The position numbers and the translations under genes are program-made. From Scatophagus argus (Eukaryota > Chordata > Actinopteri > Scatophagidae): DNA of 64,000 nucleotides. The DNA lies in the NCBI RefSeq assembly GCF_020382885.2, contig NC_058512.1, positions 5,606,802-5,670,801 on the forward strand. The letters are read 5' to 3'. The notes beneath the pieces are model-generated. The model did no database searches. It saw only the letters and a list, made by a program, of their open reading frames with translations, and had not been told where the DNA came from. Positions 41,601-51,500 of this stretch are shown one piece after another. The first letter of the stretch is position 1. Every line of letters begins with the position of its first letter.

Positions 41601-44600
41601 GGTGCCAAACTGAAGAATTTAGCACTGTGTTAGTTAAATGCTGAGCTCTAAATGAAAAGTGTGTGGATTGCTGCTGCATATATATTTTTCCACACATTCT
41701 GTTTGTGATTGAGCATTGCTCTCAGTTACCTGTTAGCTAGCAGCTGCGACACGGTGCCTGAAGGTGACGTGAGCGTAATGGAAAGGTCGCCACGACGACT
41801 GTGAGTGATGGTAACACGGACGACGACATGCTCCACATAAACAACGCGCTGCAGGGGCTCGTCAGAACAGCCCGCACTGTCGTACACAGACGTCAGCACC
41901 GAGCCTGGATGAATAGTTCTGTCATGAGACAGAGAGAGGCAAAGAATAAAGAGACACGACGGAGCAGCAGAGATGAGAGAGGAGGCAGAAAACAAGGAGC
42001 ACAGGAAGAGGAGCAATAAAGAAAATGACACCCATTAAAGTATGTGAGAATCAATGTGAGAGAAATCCGTGTGAGAGGAGAGACAGAAATAAACAAAGTG
42101 TGACAAAGGGGGAGGAATCAAGGGAAGCCCTGACTCTTGCAGTGCGGCTGGTGTGATACCTGCTCAGCTGGGTGGGGGCCTCCGCCACACACTCATGCTG
42201 TGAGGGAACTTGTTTCCAACGCTCGGCCTCCTTCACCATGTTCTCAGCATCCAGCAAGCCAAAGCCATACAAGTGGCTCACTGACACAGACGCACAAATA
42301 CCAGATTAGGCATAACAGGTTCTGTAGCATATAAAAGACATCACACGCTCCTGGGACTTTGTAGGCGTTTATTAGTGTTGGGCTCACAGTGTCTCATTAG
42401 TTTGTGAGCTCGCTGTTTGATAGTTTCCTAAAAAAGAGCTTAGAGAACATTTACCAAAATATGCTTATCAAGCTTGTAAATCTTCTTTATTGCATGTTTT
42501 GAGAGGAGAACATTGCAATTTTTCATTTTCTAACAAACTACCTGCAACTACTGAAATTGAAAAAAACAGTTTGGAAATTAAGCAGAGGCCCGCTGGGAGT
42601 ACCTTTGTATCCGGCTCCATTAATGTGCCAGTCAGGAGCAACAAGATGATGAGCTTTTGATGTTCGGACAATAATGTGCTGCACATCCCTCCAGGTTAGC
42701 AAGGGGCTGAGAAAAAGTCAAAAAGAGATCAACATAGTGCCATCACCAAGTCATAGCTGTTGACCTGTGTGCCTGCATGGATTTTGGATGTGGGAGAACT
42801 GCTTACTTGGCATCCAAAGTGAGAGCGATGACCCCTGCAGCAATGGAGGCGGAGAGGGAGGTCTCTGATTTAGACCGGCTACAGCTCTGCTGTGGACCAA
42901 GAGTTACCTGTTCAGAACACAAGATCTGTTTAGCCTCTTAAAATACCTGCTGTTACCCTGAACTGTACTTTTCGTCTTTGCTGGCTGGCCTCAATGGAGA
43001 AGTCCACACAAGATTTATATTTGTACTGATTTACATACGTATGTAACAATGTGTGAATTGTTTCCTTGAGACAATGCAGCACTATTACTAGATGTCCTGT
43101 AAGTGTACTGTTATTGGCTGTAATTCATGGTTTTGAGCCTAATTGCTCTTGTATTGTTTCTATTTCATTCTACTCTTAATTATATTGTGCATAATTTTAA
43201 TTATATATTTTCTTTAAGTTCCTCTAATTATTGGTGTGTAATCTGTCCTTGCACTGCTGCAGCATCTAAACGTCCCCTCTGGGGGTTTTGGAAGTACTGA
43301 ACCGAGCATTTCCAGGTATGCATGAATATAGTGTTGGCATGTTGTCAAGTGCACTAACAAAGAGATTCTGCAGACATAAACACAAGAGGAAAACCCCTCA
43401 GTGAGCCCAAGGCCAGAGGAAAAGCTCTCAATGTTCTGTATAATTACAGTATGTCTTTGTGTCCTGGTGTGTTGCCATTCAAAAAACAAAACTTACTGCC
43501 AATCAGTCAGAAAAAATGTAGGAACAGCTAATAAGCTTGTCATTTGGCCAGTCTGCCTATGCTGGCAGCTACTGTAGGCCCCATGTGTCTAAAGTTTGGC
43601 TTTCAGGACGTTTGCAGAGGTTGTTACTGCATAGTTAGATGAGCTGCAACCACACATATGCTCCTCTGAAATCTTACTGTAAATGAACTCTAGTGTCTGT
43701 TGAAGTGAATGGGAAAATATATAGAAGAATAAACCCGTACTACAGAGTCTAACAAGTTCATCTGACTACTTTCTGTGTCTTGTGACTTTAAAAGTTGTCA
43801 GAAAGAAAGTTCACAGGAAGTATTTCTGGGGCGCATTTGTTGATTGACAGGTGTCTCAGAGCATCACACTCAACTGCAGAAGTTGTCGCATGTTCGCCCC
43901 CAACGCTGCCCCCCGCCTTCCAGCCTCCACCTTGCTTCCCAAATGTGTATTTTCTGGCTTTAAGCAGCTGGCAAGATGGCATTCATTTTAAAATCCAAGT
44001 ACAAGAGCCCAAGCACAAGTTCAGCCATAGTTACAAATGTACAAAAGTGGTTTTCAGATTCGTTGTCAATATACTATCAAAATGGAGGAAAAAAGCATCT
44101 TTGCAAATAAATAAATTGATATAAAAACACAACACATAACTTAGTTACTTCATAATCTCTGCAGCAAAGTCAGGTCACTCTTAATTATGTGTGTTTGTAT
44201 TTGGAGTTAGAGGTGAGAAGTCAGTAGATTTAAATACTTCATATTTCACTGCAGGTTGAAATGACAATTTCATTCATCAGTCTGTACTTTCCTGGGAAAA
44301 ATAATGCAAATTCATACAAATTATAAAGAAAACAGGGAGGTCGCTGATGGAAAAGCTCAATTTACATGTAGGTAAATATTTGTGAATTATTCATTTATTA
44401 TTATCATTATTATATTATATATTATTATAATATATATAACACTATTCTTCATAAATTGTTCAGCTGTATCTGTGGCATTGTAGCACTGTAGCATGTCATG
44501 CTCACCTGCTGTGCACTGACCAAAAGATTCTTCTAATAAGAATTATTATTTTCCTTATAATCAGTATTAAATTATGTTCTACAAAAATTACTCACCTGTA

Positions 44601-47552
44601 AAATGTAAAAAGTATTACATGATAATCTTGAATGACATTAAAGTGATAAAATTAAAAACAGAACGTGTTTACTTCTTGGGGATATCTAGTTATGAAGACA
44701 TTTCTTAGGTCACCACTCACAGCCTCTGCTCACCATTTCCTCTGTCTCGCCGCCAGTGTAAGCTGTTGTAAGTATCGAGGAGCACTGCTCCAGGTAATCT
44801 GGCTGGCTTCCACGCCGAGTGCTGCTGCTGACAGAGATAGTGTAGATACTGCTGCCATAGCCATCACAGGAACAGTGGTCACCTCTCCGCCCTCCGTTCC
44901 CTGATGCCCAGACAAAAACAGAGCCCCTCCCGTGCCTGCCCTGAGATTAATTGGGGAAAGCAGACAGAGGTGATTAATTTATTAATGATATTTACACATC
45001 GATAAGGAGGAAAAGATAAGCCCTTGAAGTGAATATATAGCCGCAGGTAGGACACAGATGTAAATAAACACACAAACAACGAGCTCCTTGTTTCCTCGTT
45101 CACATACAAACTCTCTTTGAGTCATCTTTCTTTCTCTCACTGTTTTAATGCCATTCTGTAAAGCAAGACGAGCCAGGAGCCCAGGTCCCTCCACAGTGGC
45201 CCCGTCATCTTCTGGCCCCCAGCTGGCTAGGTAGATATCAATATACTGTGGTCTGAAGCTCAGTGATTGGGCCTCCACAACGTCTGTCACGTCTCCATCT
45301 AGCATACGAATGCCTGAAGGCGAAGGGGGCAAAGAGTAATGCTTGAATTTGTTCTACACAAAACTTTGACCTCCAGGCATCTTTCGGCATTCTAACTTCA
45401 TGCCGTTACATGGACTCACCGCCGATCCGTGCTTGGAAAGAGACTCCAACCGTGCAGTGCGAGTTATTTGCAGCCGCAGCAACCGTCCCTGCACACTGAG
45501 TCCCATGGCTTGGGAGAAAAGAGGAGAACATCAGAACACGAGGGTAGATGCATATGCATGAGGAGAAGACGGGCTATTTCCGTTACATCAAACCAGTGAG
45601 AAGACAGAATTCAAACTGGGGAATTTGCATATCCATATATGCATGTAATTACTGCAAAACGGAAAGAGAAGCTTGCATTAATTAAATTTAGAATTACGAC
45701 GGGGAAAGGAAACTGCAAAACAGGTGCAAAGGGAAATCTAGAAATATGAGGTACTCACTAGTTGGAAGCATTGTTGGAATAATTTGGTGAAGGATCCCAG
45801 TCTTGTCCGTTCACATCATAACTGGCGAGAGGATCCTGAATCAGATGGATAGTAAGTAGAGGCACATGATACTGTAAGACGCCAGCGGCAATCTGTTTCT
45901 GTTTCATCAGACAAATCACAAAGAGCATTATTCACCAATCCACTCGACAGTTAAGTGGATCAGACGTTTAATGTCCATTCCAATACTCTTGGATGGCCTT
46001 TCTAAACCTTTGGCCCGAAAGCTCTGTCTGCAATATCTGTCTCAGCTCGGCGCTCTAACACTAAGAGCTCTGCCAAATTGCTTATGATTAATGTCCCCTT
46101 CCCGAGAACAGCGTCCCATCCCAGGGCACTTACATAATTTGGCTTCAGATCCGGATGCTCTCCCTCAATGCCATCATCTAGGACAGACACCACCACACCC
46201 TTCCCAGTATACCCCCTCCTCCAGGCGCCTGCAATGTTCATACGAGACTGGCAGCCTTTGGACTCACCACTGCAGTGCTGTGGAGCAAATAGTGGGACAT
46301 TCAATTTAGCCCTTGGGAGTAAAGAATAAATCAGGGTCTATTTTAGGCTCTGTCTGTCTGGGTTTATGTGCCTGTGTTTCAGACTTGAGTGAGCTTAGTG
46401 AAGGGAAAAAAAAAATCTGACTCACAGTGTACCACAGGCTGCTCCACATTGAGTCATTATAGTGCAGTGTCCGGGTGCTGCTGGACTGAGGACGAGCGGT
46501 GGAAAGGCGTTTGGTTTTGGTGTTAGTGGAGTAAATGTGTTTGGCTCTGGGGTTCCTCTTTGCTCTTCTCTGGATCACCTGTTGTTGGAGCCATTCCACC
46601 TTAAAAGGAGCACACAGCATACTTCAGTGCACCACTGAGTGTTTTAGCAACGATTGGATGGATTACCTTGAAATTTTGTGCAAACATTCACGTTCCCCAG
46701 AAGATGAATCCTAGACAGTATTGCAATCCTGGACTTTTTATCTAGCACCCCCAGCAGGTCATATTTTTCACTTATCCAGTGAAATATTTTTAAATCTACA
46801 AGATGATTAGTGCAGTTTTTGGTACTCATATTCACGTTTCAGCAGTGATTAATCCTAATGACTTTGTTGATCCACTGACTTTTACTCCAGCACCGCCATA
46901 AGGTTCCCTAATTTTTACCTTGCACCATCGTCAGGTCAAATTTTTAATTTGTACTTAAGGTTATTACCAAATATCCTAATGATTAGCAGCATTTCCACGA
47001 GCCTCACCTCTCACAGAGCTGCTTACATGGTTGTTAGTCTTGTTTGCAATTTAGAGGATAATACTGGTGTGTGACAAATTGTGTGTTTGTGTTGCTTTCA
47101 GAATTTGGGCCATTATTTCTAACGGTTATAATAAAACTATACGAAAGGCGTGCATAGAAGACTGAGTAGGCTGACGAATGGGTTAAACTCAGGACTTTAA
47201 TTTAGGAGACTTTTTCAGCTTTTGGCTTGGAACAGGACAAGAGGATTGTTCTCACTTTAGCCATGGCCTTCAAATTTTGGCAGCTGAAATTGCTGGCATT
47301 TGCTCAAAGCCACATGTACCCGGCAAAAAGTCAGCACCTCCATCAGGTTAATGACATGGAAATAATAAAAACAGTAGAGCTTGTTAATCCTAGAATTTAT
47401 TACAAGAGGAAGAAATGACTATTATTTTGTTTAAATATAATCCTGAAGGCTATGCTTTGTTAGTGGGTCTTAGCATGTTAAGGTTTTATGGCTGCATGAG
47501 TGTGTGCAAGGCCATGATGTGAAGGGATTGTGCAGAAAGGGTCAGTACATGA

Positions 47553-47621
<69 letters not shown>

Positions 47622-49249
47622 TATGTGTTTGTATCTGCTGGGAGGGAGGGGACCTGCAGCTGATTAATAATCCAGCAGTCTTCCAGTTCTTCTCATATCC
47701 CTTTACTGTACCTTGGTCTCCTTGGCGATGCTAACAGTCACCTCTTTGTTGGACACAGTGGACCACTTCGCCGTCTCGTGGTGCCGAAAACTGTAATAAC
47801 TCTTCAGGTCTCCAATCTGGTGAAACAGACACCAAAGCCTCTAAATTAGCTTGTTTTCTGGTGAAGGTGCGCTGCTCATCCAGCTCTGTCACTTCACTAA
47901 ACCGCTGCTAAATTATGAAGCCGCTTCGGTGTCTTTCATTAAAGCGGCTACCTTACACCTGTGATAGTTTTTCAGGCGACGGCAACCTGAGCCACAAGAC
48001 TCCAGCCGCACTGCTGCTCGTGTGTGTCTGCAATGCCATGACGTAAACAGAGTTTTTAATATATAAGGAGAGCAGCTGAGGGTAATTTGGGTTTAATAAA
48101 AAAAAGTGTCATGTTGACCATTTTCTGTGACTGACAAGAAGAAATTATTACTGTTATTGTTATTATTATTATTATTATATTTAATCCCTGTTGACTCTGT
48201 TGTAAAAATTTGCTTTTGACTTCTGACCTCAGCAATATGAGGCAAAACATCTTTCCAGTTTCAAAGAGTGTTTTTTATATCACCCACAACATAAAATATG
48301 GACCCAAGACCTGCAACTTTCATTACAGCGCCTATCCCCAGGGAGTACATGTGTTGAATTTAATGGGCTTGGGCTTTATAACTTGCTTGATTTTATTTAT
48401 TTGCTTTATTATTTATTGATTTTGCTTTTATTAGGTCATTTTGTGGGTGTATTGACATGTCTTGGCTGACTGATTTGAAGTAAAAATCAAATCAAATGCT
48501 AATATTTAACTTCATTTTGCAGTAGCTCAGTGGAAGTTTAGAATTACTGCTCTACCACTTTATTACATTTTTATCATTTTGAGACGTAATCTACTGTGTT
48601 GGCTTTGACTGTCAAATAGGATCGAGTCTTTCTTAAATCTTGAGCAGAAATTAAACATTTCTCCAAGTTTCTTCCAGGCAGATGGTGAACTGCACTTCAT
48701 CTCAGAGTCTCAAATTTAATACAGTTTATACTTAATAATCAAGTTTTATATGACATTACAGATGTGGCAGTCTGGTAATTGGCTGAGTGGCCACTATTAG
48801 CCTGTTGGTTTTTCTGATTAAATCTACATCAGTTACGATGGTGAGATAGAATTTCTTAACAGTTTGACACAATATTTTGCAACGGTCACCGAGTTGTGCT
48901 GTATTTCAAGGTGTTTGAATGGGATGTGGTCTAACTGGAAGCTTGTGAGCCTCCCTACAGGTCTGCATAAACAGGGACACACTGAGAAACGAATCAGCAT
49001 TGGCAGTAATGAGGTCAAAACAGCAAATGGTGCTCAGTGCAGTTTGTTCTTGTCCTTCTGGGGCTTCTTCTATACAGCATGTTGGATAACACCTACCTGA
49101 CCCATGTTAGTAAATCCATATTTCTCTGCTATCCTGTTGACAGACTCAGGGTCAGCTCTTATTCTGATCGCCCAGTCGTTGGTGTAAATCGCTGCATGAC
49201 AAAACTGGAGGAGAGTTCCCATCCACAGCGCGTAAAAGCGCACCATCAT
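26438..49249 (-). CDS. pcsk5: Proprotein convertase PCSK5, long membrane-bound form; catalytic centre altered (1,894 aa)
   Basis: A subtilisin/kexin-type convertase that, in relatives, cleaves secreted precursors after paired basic residues in the late secretory pathway. 37 exons on the minus strand join with GT-AG borders and no stop into 5,685 nt; human PCSK5B is of similar length (about 1,860 aa). Order: signal peptide (1-20), prodomain to RRAKR (about 101), catalytic domain (D178, H219, N320, S391), P domain with RRGD, long furin-like cysteine-rich region (about 633-1734), membrane helix (about 1757-1778), and acidic tail. The transmembrane segment and the long repeat region point to PCSK5 rather than the soluble PCSK6. 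Gene order beside prune2 and gna14 agrees. Odd: the serine motif reads ETSLSAS instead of the family GTSASAP, and the internal prodomain KR is KW, so activity is doubtful although the frame is intact. The two ATGs at 49249 and 49246 are adjacent; the first is taken. Confidence 0.92.
27192..27430 (+). repeat. Interspersed teleost repeat ending about 30 bp from a pcsk5 splice donor
   Basis: Contains the phrases 'tttatttatatagcgccaat', 'ctcatgacactttccaatta', 'gcaagcacttggcgacagtg' and 'gggcggccatctgccttgac', which I recognise as a very common percomorph interspersed repeat. Its class is uncertain. It lies in the last intron of pcsk5; the donor of exon 36 starts at 27459 on the minus strand. Confidence 0.65.
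27460..40124 (-). CDS. pcsk5: pcsk5 exons 15-36: furin-like cysteine-rich repeat region
   Basis: Exons: 40124-40022, 39760-39570, 39324-39240, 38762-38659, 38514-38376, 38141-38026, 37717-37615, 37047-36911, 36347-36147, 36020-35952, 35806-35764, 35565-35423, 34221-34021, 33049-32966, 32855-32657, 31975-31761, 30971-30729, 30157-29921, 29805-29628, 29011-28794, 28189-28089 and 27655-27460. Together they encode about 1,100 residues of repeating CxxC...C..C..C units (for example [21 protein letters not shown]). In PCSK5/6 this region binds heparan sulphate and tethers the enzyme to the cell surface and matrix. Two acceptor choices were forced by frame: the exon ending at 38762 (SLQGNRC) and the one at 35565 ([10 protein letters not shown]). 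Confidence 0.88.
31190..31620 (+). repeat. Interspersed teleost repeat, family A (copy 5)
   Basis: Wording includes 'ttggcatgctaacatttgct', 'aattagcactaagcatatgg' and 'actttcatggcaatctatcc'. It lies in the pcsk5 intron between the exons at 31761-31975 and 30729-30971. Confidence 0.6.
33180..33340 (+). repeat. Interspersed teleost repeat, family B (copy 1)
   Basis: Wording 'attttgggaaatacttctct' and 'gctaaatatgaagcaatgct' belongs to a repeat that recurs near 51380-51500 and 63810-63960. Confidence 0.45.
35609..35641 (+). repeat. Microsatellite (AC)n
   Basis: A pure AC run in the pcsk5 intron between exons at 35423-35565 and 35764-35806. Confidence 0.9.
40317..42280 (-). CDS. pcsk5: pcsk5 exons 11-14: P (homo B) domain
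   Basis: Exon 11 42280-42160, 12 41918-41730, 13 40720-40584, 14 40439-40317. The P domain stabilises the catalytic fold in convertases. Visible are [13 protein letters not shown] (end of the catalytic domain), [19 protein letters not shown] with the conserved [36 protein letters not shown] and [16 protein letters not shown]. This domain looks well conserved, in contrast to exon 9. Confidence 0.9.
41100..41300 (+). repeat. Interspersed repeat, family C (copy 1)
   Basis: Shares 'gctttttcccagaaaacagc' wording and the ATGATAA-type end with segments at about 55790-56080 and 57370-57620. Non-coding; class unknown. It lies in the pcsk5 intron between exons 12 and 13. Confidence 0.45.
42603..46277 (-). 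CDS. pcsk5: pcsk5 exons 4-10: subtilisin-like catalytic domain
   Basis: Exon 4 46277-46134, 5 45835-45759, 6 45508-45420, 7 45313-45141, 8 44940-44734, 9 42907-42807, 10 42706-42603. Catalytic Asp in VLDDGIE (178), His in HGTQCAG (219) and oxyanion Asn in WASGNGG (320) are kept. Substrate-pocket segments SWGPEDDG and CSCDGY are kept, but TVDGP is TVEGP. Exon 9 aligns without gaps to the human region ITTDLRQRC...LEAN, yet reads [15 protein letters not shown] followed by [10 protein letters not shown]. Ser391 itself remains, while the surrounding Gly, Ala and Pro of the subtilase signature are Glu, Leu and Ser. Both splice sites of exon 9 are consensus, so a mis-drawn border does not explain this. 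Confidence 0.9.
42908..44733 (-). other. pcsk5 intron 8, no further feature
   Basis: This 1.8 kb intron separates exon 8 from exon 9, the exon carrying the altered serine motif. I looked for an alternative exon with a normal GTSASAP-type sequence and did not see one on the minus strand. The centre may include repeat-derived sequence around 43500-44000. Confidence 0.5.
46426..49249 (-). CDS. pcsk5: pcsk5 exons 1-3: signal peptide, prodomain, start of mature protein
   Basis: Exon 1 49249-49097 (51 codons), exon 2 47816-47712 (35), exon 3 46599-46426 (58). The signal peptide has core [10 protein letters not shown] with likely cleavage before AIYTND. The prodomain contains [14 protein letters not shown] and ends at QRRAKR (primary autocleavage site, residue 101). 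The internal site that in PCSK5 reads RTIKR-S reads ETAKW-S here (residues 65-70; Trp codon at 47765-47763). Exon 3 adds a basic linker (NTKTKR) not typical of human PCSK5, then reaches MWSSLWYT. Confidence 0.9.
46640..47060 (+). repeat. Interspersed teleost repeat, family A (copy 6)
   Basis: A clear copy with 'aacgattggatggattacct' and 'caaacattcacgttccccag', then 'catcgtcaggtcaaattttt'. It lies in pcsk5 intron 2. Confidence 0.65.
47557..47620 (+). repeat. Microsatellite (GT)n, about 64 bp
   Basis: The longest uninterrupted GT run in the window, about 90 bp from the donor of pcsk5 exon 2 (47711). Likely polymorphic in length. Confidence 0.92.
47817..49096 (-). other. pcsk5 intron 1
   Basis: AT-rich sequence with a short (TTA)n tract near 48150-48180. 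No exon, mobile element or structured RNA was recognised. Confidence 0.6.
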
Positions 49250-49450
49250 TGCGGAGATGAAGAGGCCTCCTCTAATCAGACTGCGCCTTCAGTGTTTCAT
49301 GCGGTGCCCTTGCTACCTGTTTTACGAAAAGCGGATCTCATTACGGGAAGATTTCGCTAAAAACTGAAGTCCAATGTCGCGAAGGAGCAACGTTTCATGA
49401 GAAGTTGTGCAGAAACGGAAGGAGCTGTGCCGGCTGAAGCTGTCAAGACT
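49250..49450 (-). promoter_or_regulatory. Putative 5' leader and promoter-proximal region of pcsk5
   Basis: The 200 bp upstream of the pcsk5 ATG on the minus strand are richer in CpG than the surroundings (several TCGCG/GCGG groups). No convincing TATA box was seen. The transcription start cannot be placed from sequence alone. Confidence 0.3.
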
Positions 49451-51379
49451 TGACTCTCCTTCACAATGAACAAGCAGCTATCAAATTACTGCTCCAATAT
49501 GGGAGCCAGGGATCAACTGTAGTGGGTCCATTGAGGATCCGACCAGCAGCCCAAAATGTCCTTATGGTGCAGCTTACAGTTTAATTAAGTAGACCGTCTG
49601 TTTCCGCATTAATTGCCCCTGCAAGTTACTGTAAAAACATCCGCACTTGGCCAATTTAAAAACATGTTCAGTGACAAAATTGTCATCTTTAAAATCGAAT
49701 AAAAAAACTACAACGACCTCAACAACAACAACAACAACAATAATAGTCAGTTTTTCAATAGATCCATTGCATCACTGTACAATTGGTCTGAGTCATGATG
49801 AGTATGATGTTCAGGGTCCAAAACTATTTATTTCCCTAAATATGAAAAATTACACTTCCACCACATATTTGTGTGTCATCACTAGAACAGTATCTGAGAG
49901 TATCAGATCTGAGAGTTATAATCTCACGACCCTTCAGATTCACTTGTAATGGAGTATTTTTAGACTCTTACACTTTTACTTAAGGCTTAAATCTTGTTAT
50001 GCCGATGTGTCCACTGTGACAATTTGAACCACATTCATAATGATATTCTCATCATCGTCATGTGGTCACTGTGTGAAGTCATCGTATATACGGATTGTTT
50101 GTTTGCAATTGAAAGCGTTGTTTTGAAACCAGAGGATGCATTAAGCAATTTGCATTTTCGGCGGGGGGGGGGGCGGGGTAATTTGCCTGAAGACAATGGA
50201 TTTTTTTTATATTTTTTTCTGGCCAAATTCCTCTCCCTTTGGCACCACAGCAGTCTGTGCATTGTGAAGCAATATCCCTGCATTTAAAAGTTCACTGCTT
50301 TAACTGGGTCAATCTGAAGCAATCAGAAAAAGAAAAAAATCCTTCATGGTGTATAAGAAGACCATCAAGATATTCTTAAATTTTAATGTTGCGGTTCTAC
50401 CCAGGTGGGAAATACCTTACAAACTGCAGCAAACATATGTGCACTGGACCATACTGACTTCCACACATGTTACATTTCTAACAAGATTAACAACACAGCA
50501 TTTTAAAGGAATAGTTCCGATAAGTTTGATGCCACTGAAGTCTGGTGAGGAAAACTGGAGGATAAACCAAAAGAGGAGAGGAACTCAATGAAATCCTTTG
50601 TGTGATCTACAAAGCTTGAGAGCTCCATTTCATCTATTTATACTGCAGGATACCACAGAGAAAACCAATCTCAACTTCTCACCCGGTGCCAAAATAGCTT
50701 CTTAGTGCCTGTTTCATACGCTATGACACTGTAATATATGGAGAAATGCAAATGACTGGAGTTGGTGGGAATTTGAGGATTACCAGATTGATTCAGTGTT
50801 CTGGTATGTTAATTACAGCAGAATCTTTGTTTCAGAAGAAATGTTTCCTGTTTTGCATTAATGCAATATATTACCTACAGTATGTAGAGGTAATATATTA
50901 CTTCTACAGATATCAAACTCAGCACTACACATTGCTGCTCCTCCACATCCTATGGGTTACATACTGACTTTACACTGGGCTCCAGGCCCAAACACTGAGG
51001 AGGTAATTCTATAACATCCACTGACATTGATCTTCAGGGACAGTAATTCCAATTAATGCCGCAGCATTAGTCATATAATTACGTGATCGGAGACCTTCTA
51101 TCTGTGTGGCAGGTTCATAATGCAATGTATATTGCATGTTGCCGGAGAATCCCCTATTAATTAAGACGAGTTGTAGGCTTCGGCCTCTTGTTGCTGATTT
51201 GATGCTGAGGGAAATAAAAATCAACTGATCATTACCGATCCAGCAGCAGCTGGTCTGGTGTCAGGATAGATGCAAAACAATCATTCAGTCACTAATAAAA
51301 CTGTACTGCATGGAAATCTGGATGGACTTTCATATCAATTATGTGAATCCTTTGAAAACTTGAATACGAAGGGGTTTAA

Positions 51380-51500
51380 GCTTGATATTAAACCAAACTG
51401 GTTAGCTTAGCTTAGCATAAGAACTGGAAATGAGGGGAAACAGTTAGCCTGGCTCTGTGCAAAAGGCAACATAATCCATCTACCAACACCTCCAACGCTT
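51380..51500 (+). repeat. Interspersed teleost repeat, family B (copy 2)
   Basis: Wording 'ggttagcttagcttagcata' and 'ggggaaacagttagcctggc', typical of a very common fish repeat; the same family as the copies near 33180 and 63810. Confidence 0.6.

Noticed and set aside
42807-42907. Exon 9 altered motif as a splice-border or frame error
   Set aside because: The exon is flanked by good AG and GTAAGC sites, fits phase with both neighbours, and aligns over 34 residues including CxxxxxxxTSxSA and [12 protein letters not shown] different frame gives no similarity.
47504-47734. Frame with poly(Cys-Val)
   Set aside because: Produced entirely by the (GT)n microsatellite. The same holds for the frames at 17625-17968, 23731-23943, 53270-53728 and 54525-55162.
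26438-49249. Identity as PCSK6 (PACE4) or furin instead of PCSK5
   Set aside because: PCSK6 is soluble with a short cysteine-rich region and a PLAC domain; furin has only two cysteine repeats. This gene has a long repeat region, a membrane helix and the acidic tail with [13 protein letters not shown] specific to the PCSK5 B form.
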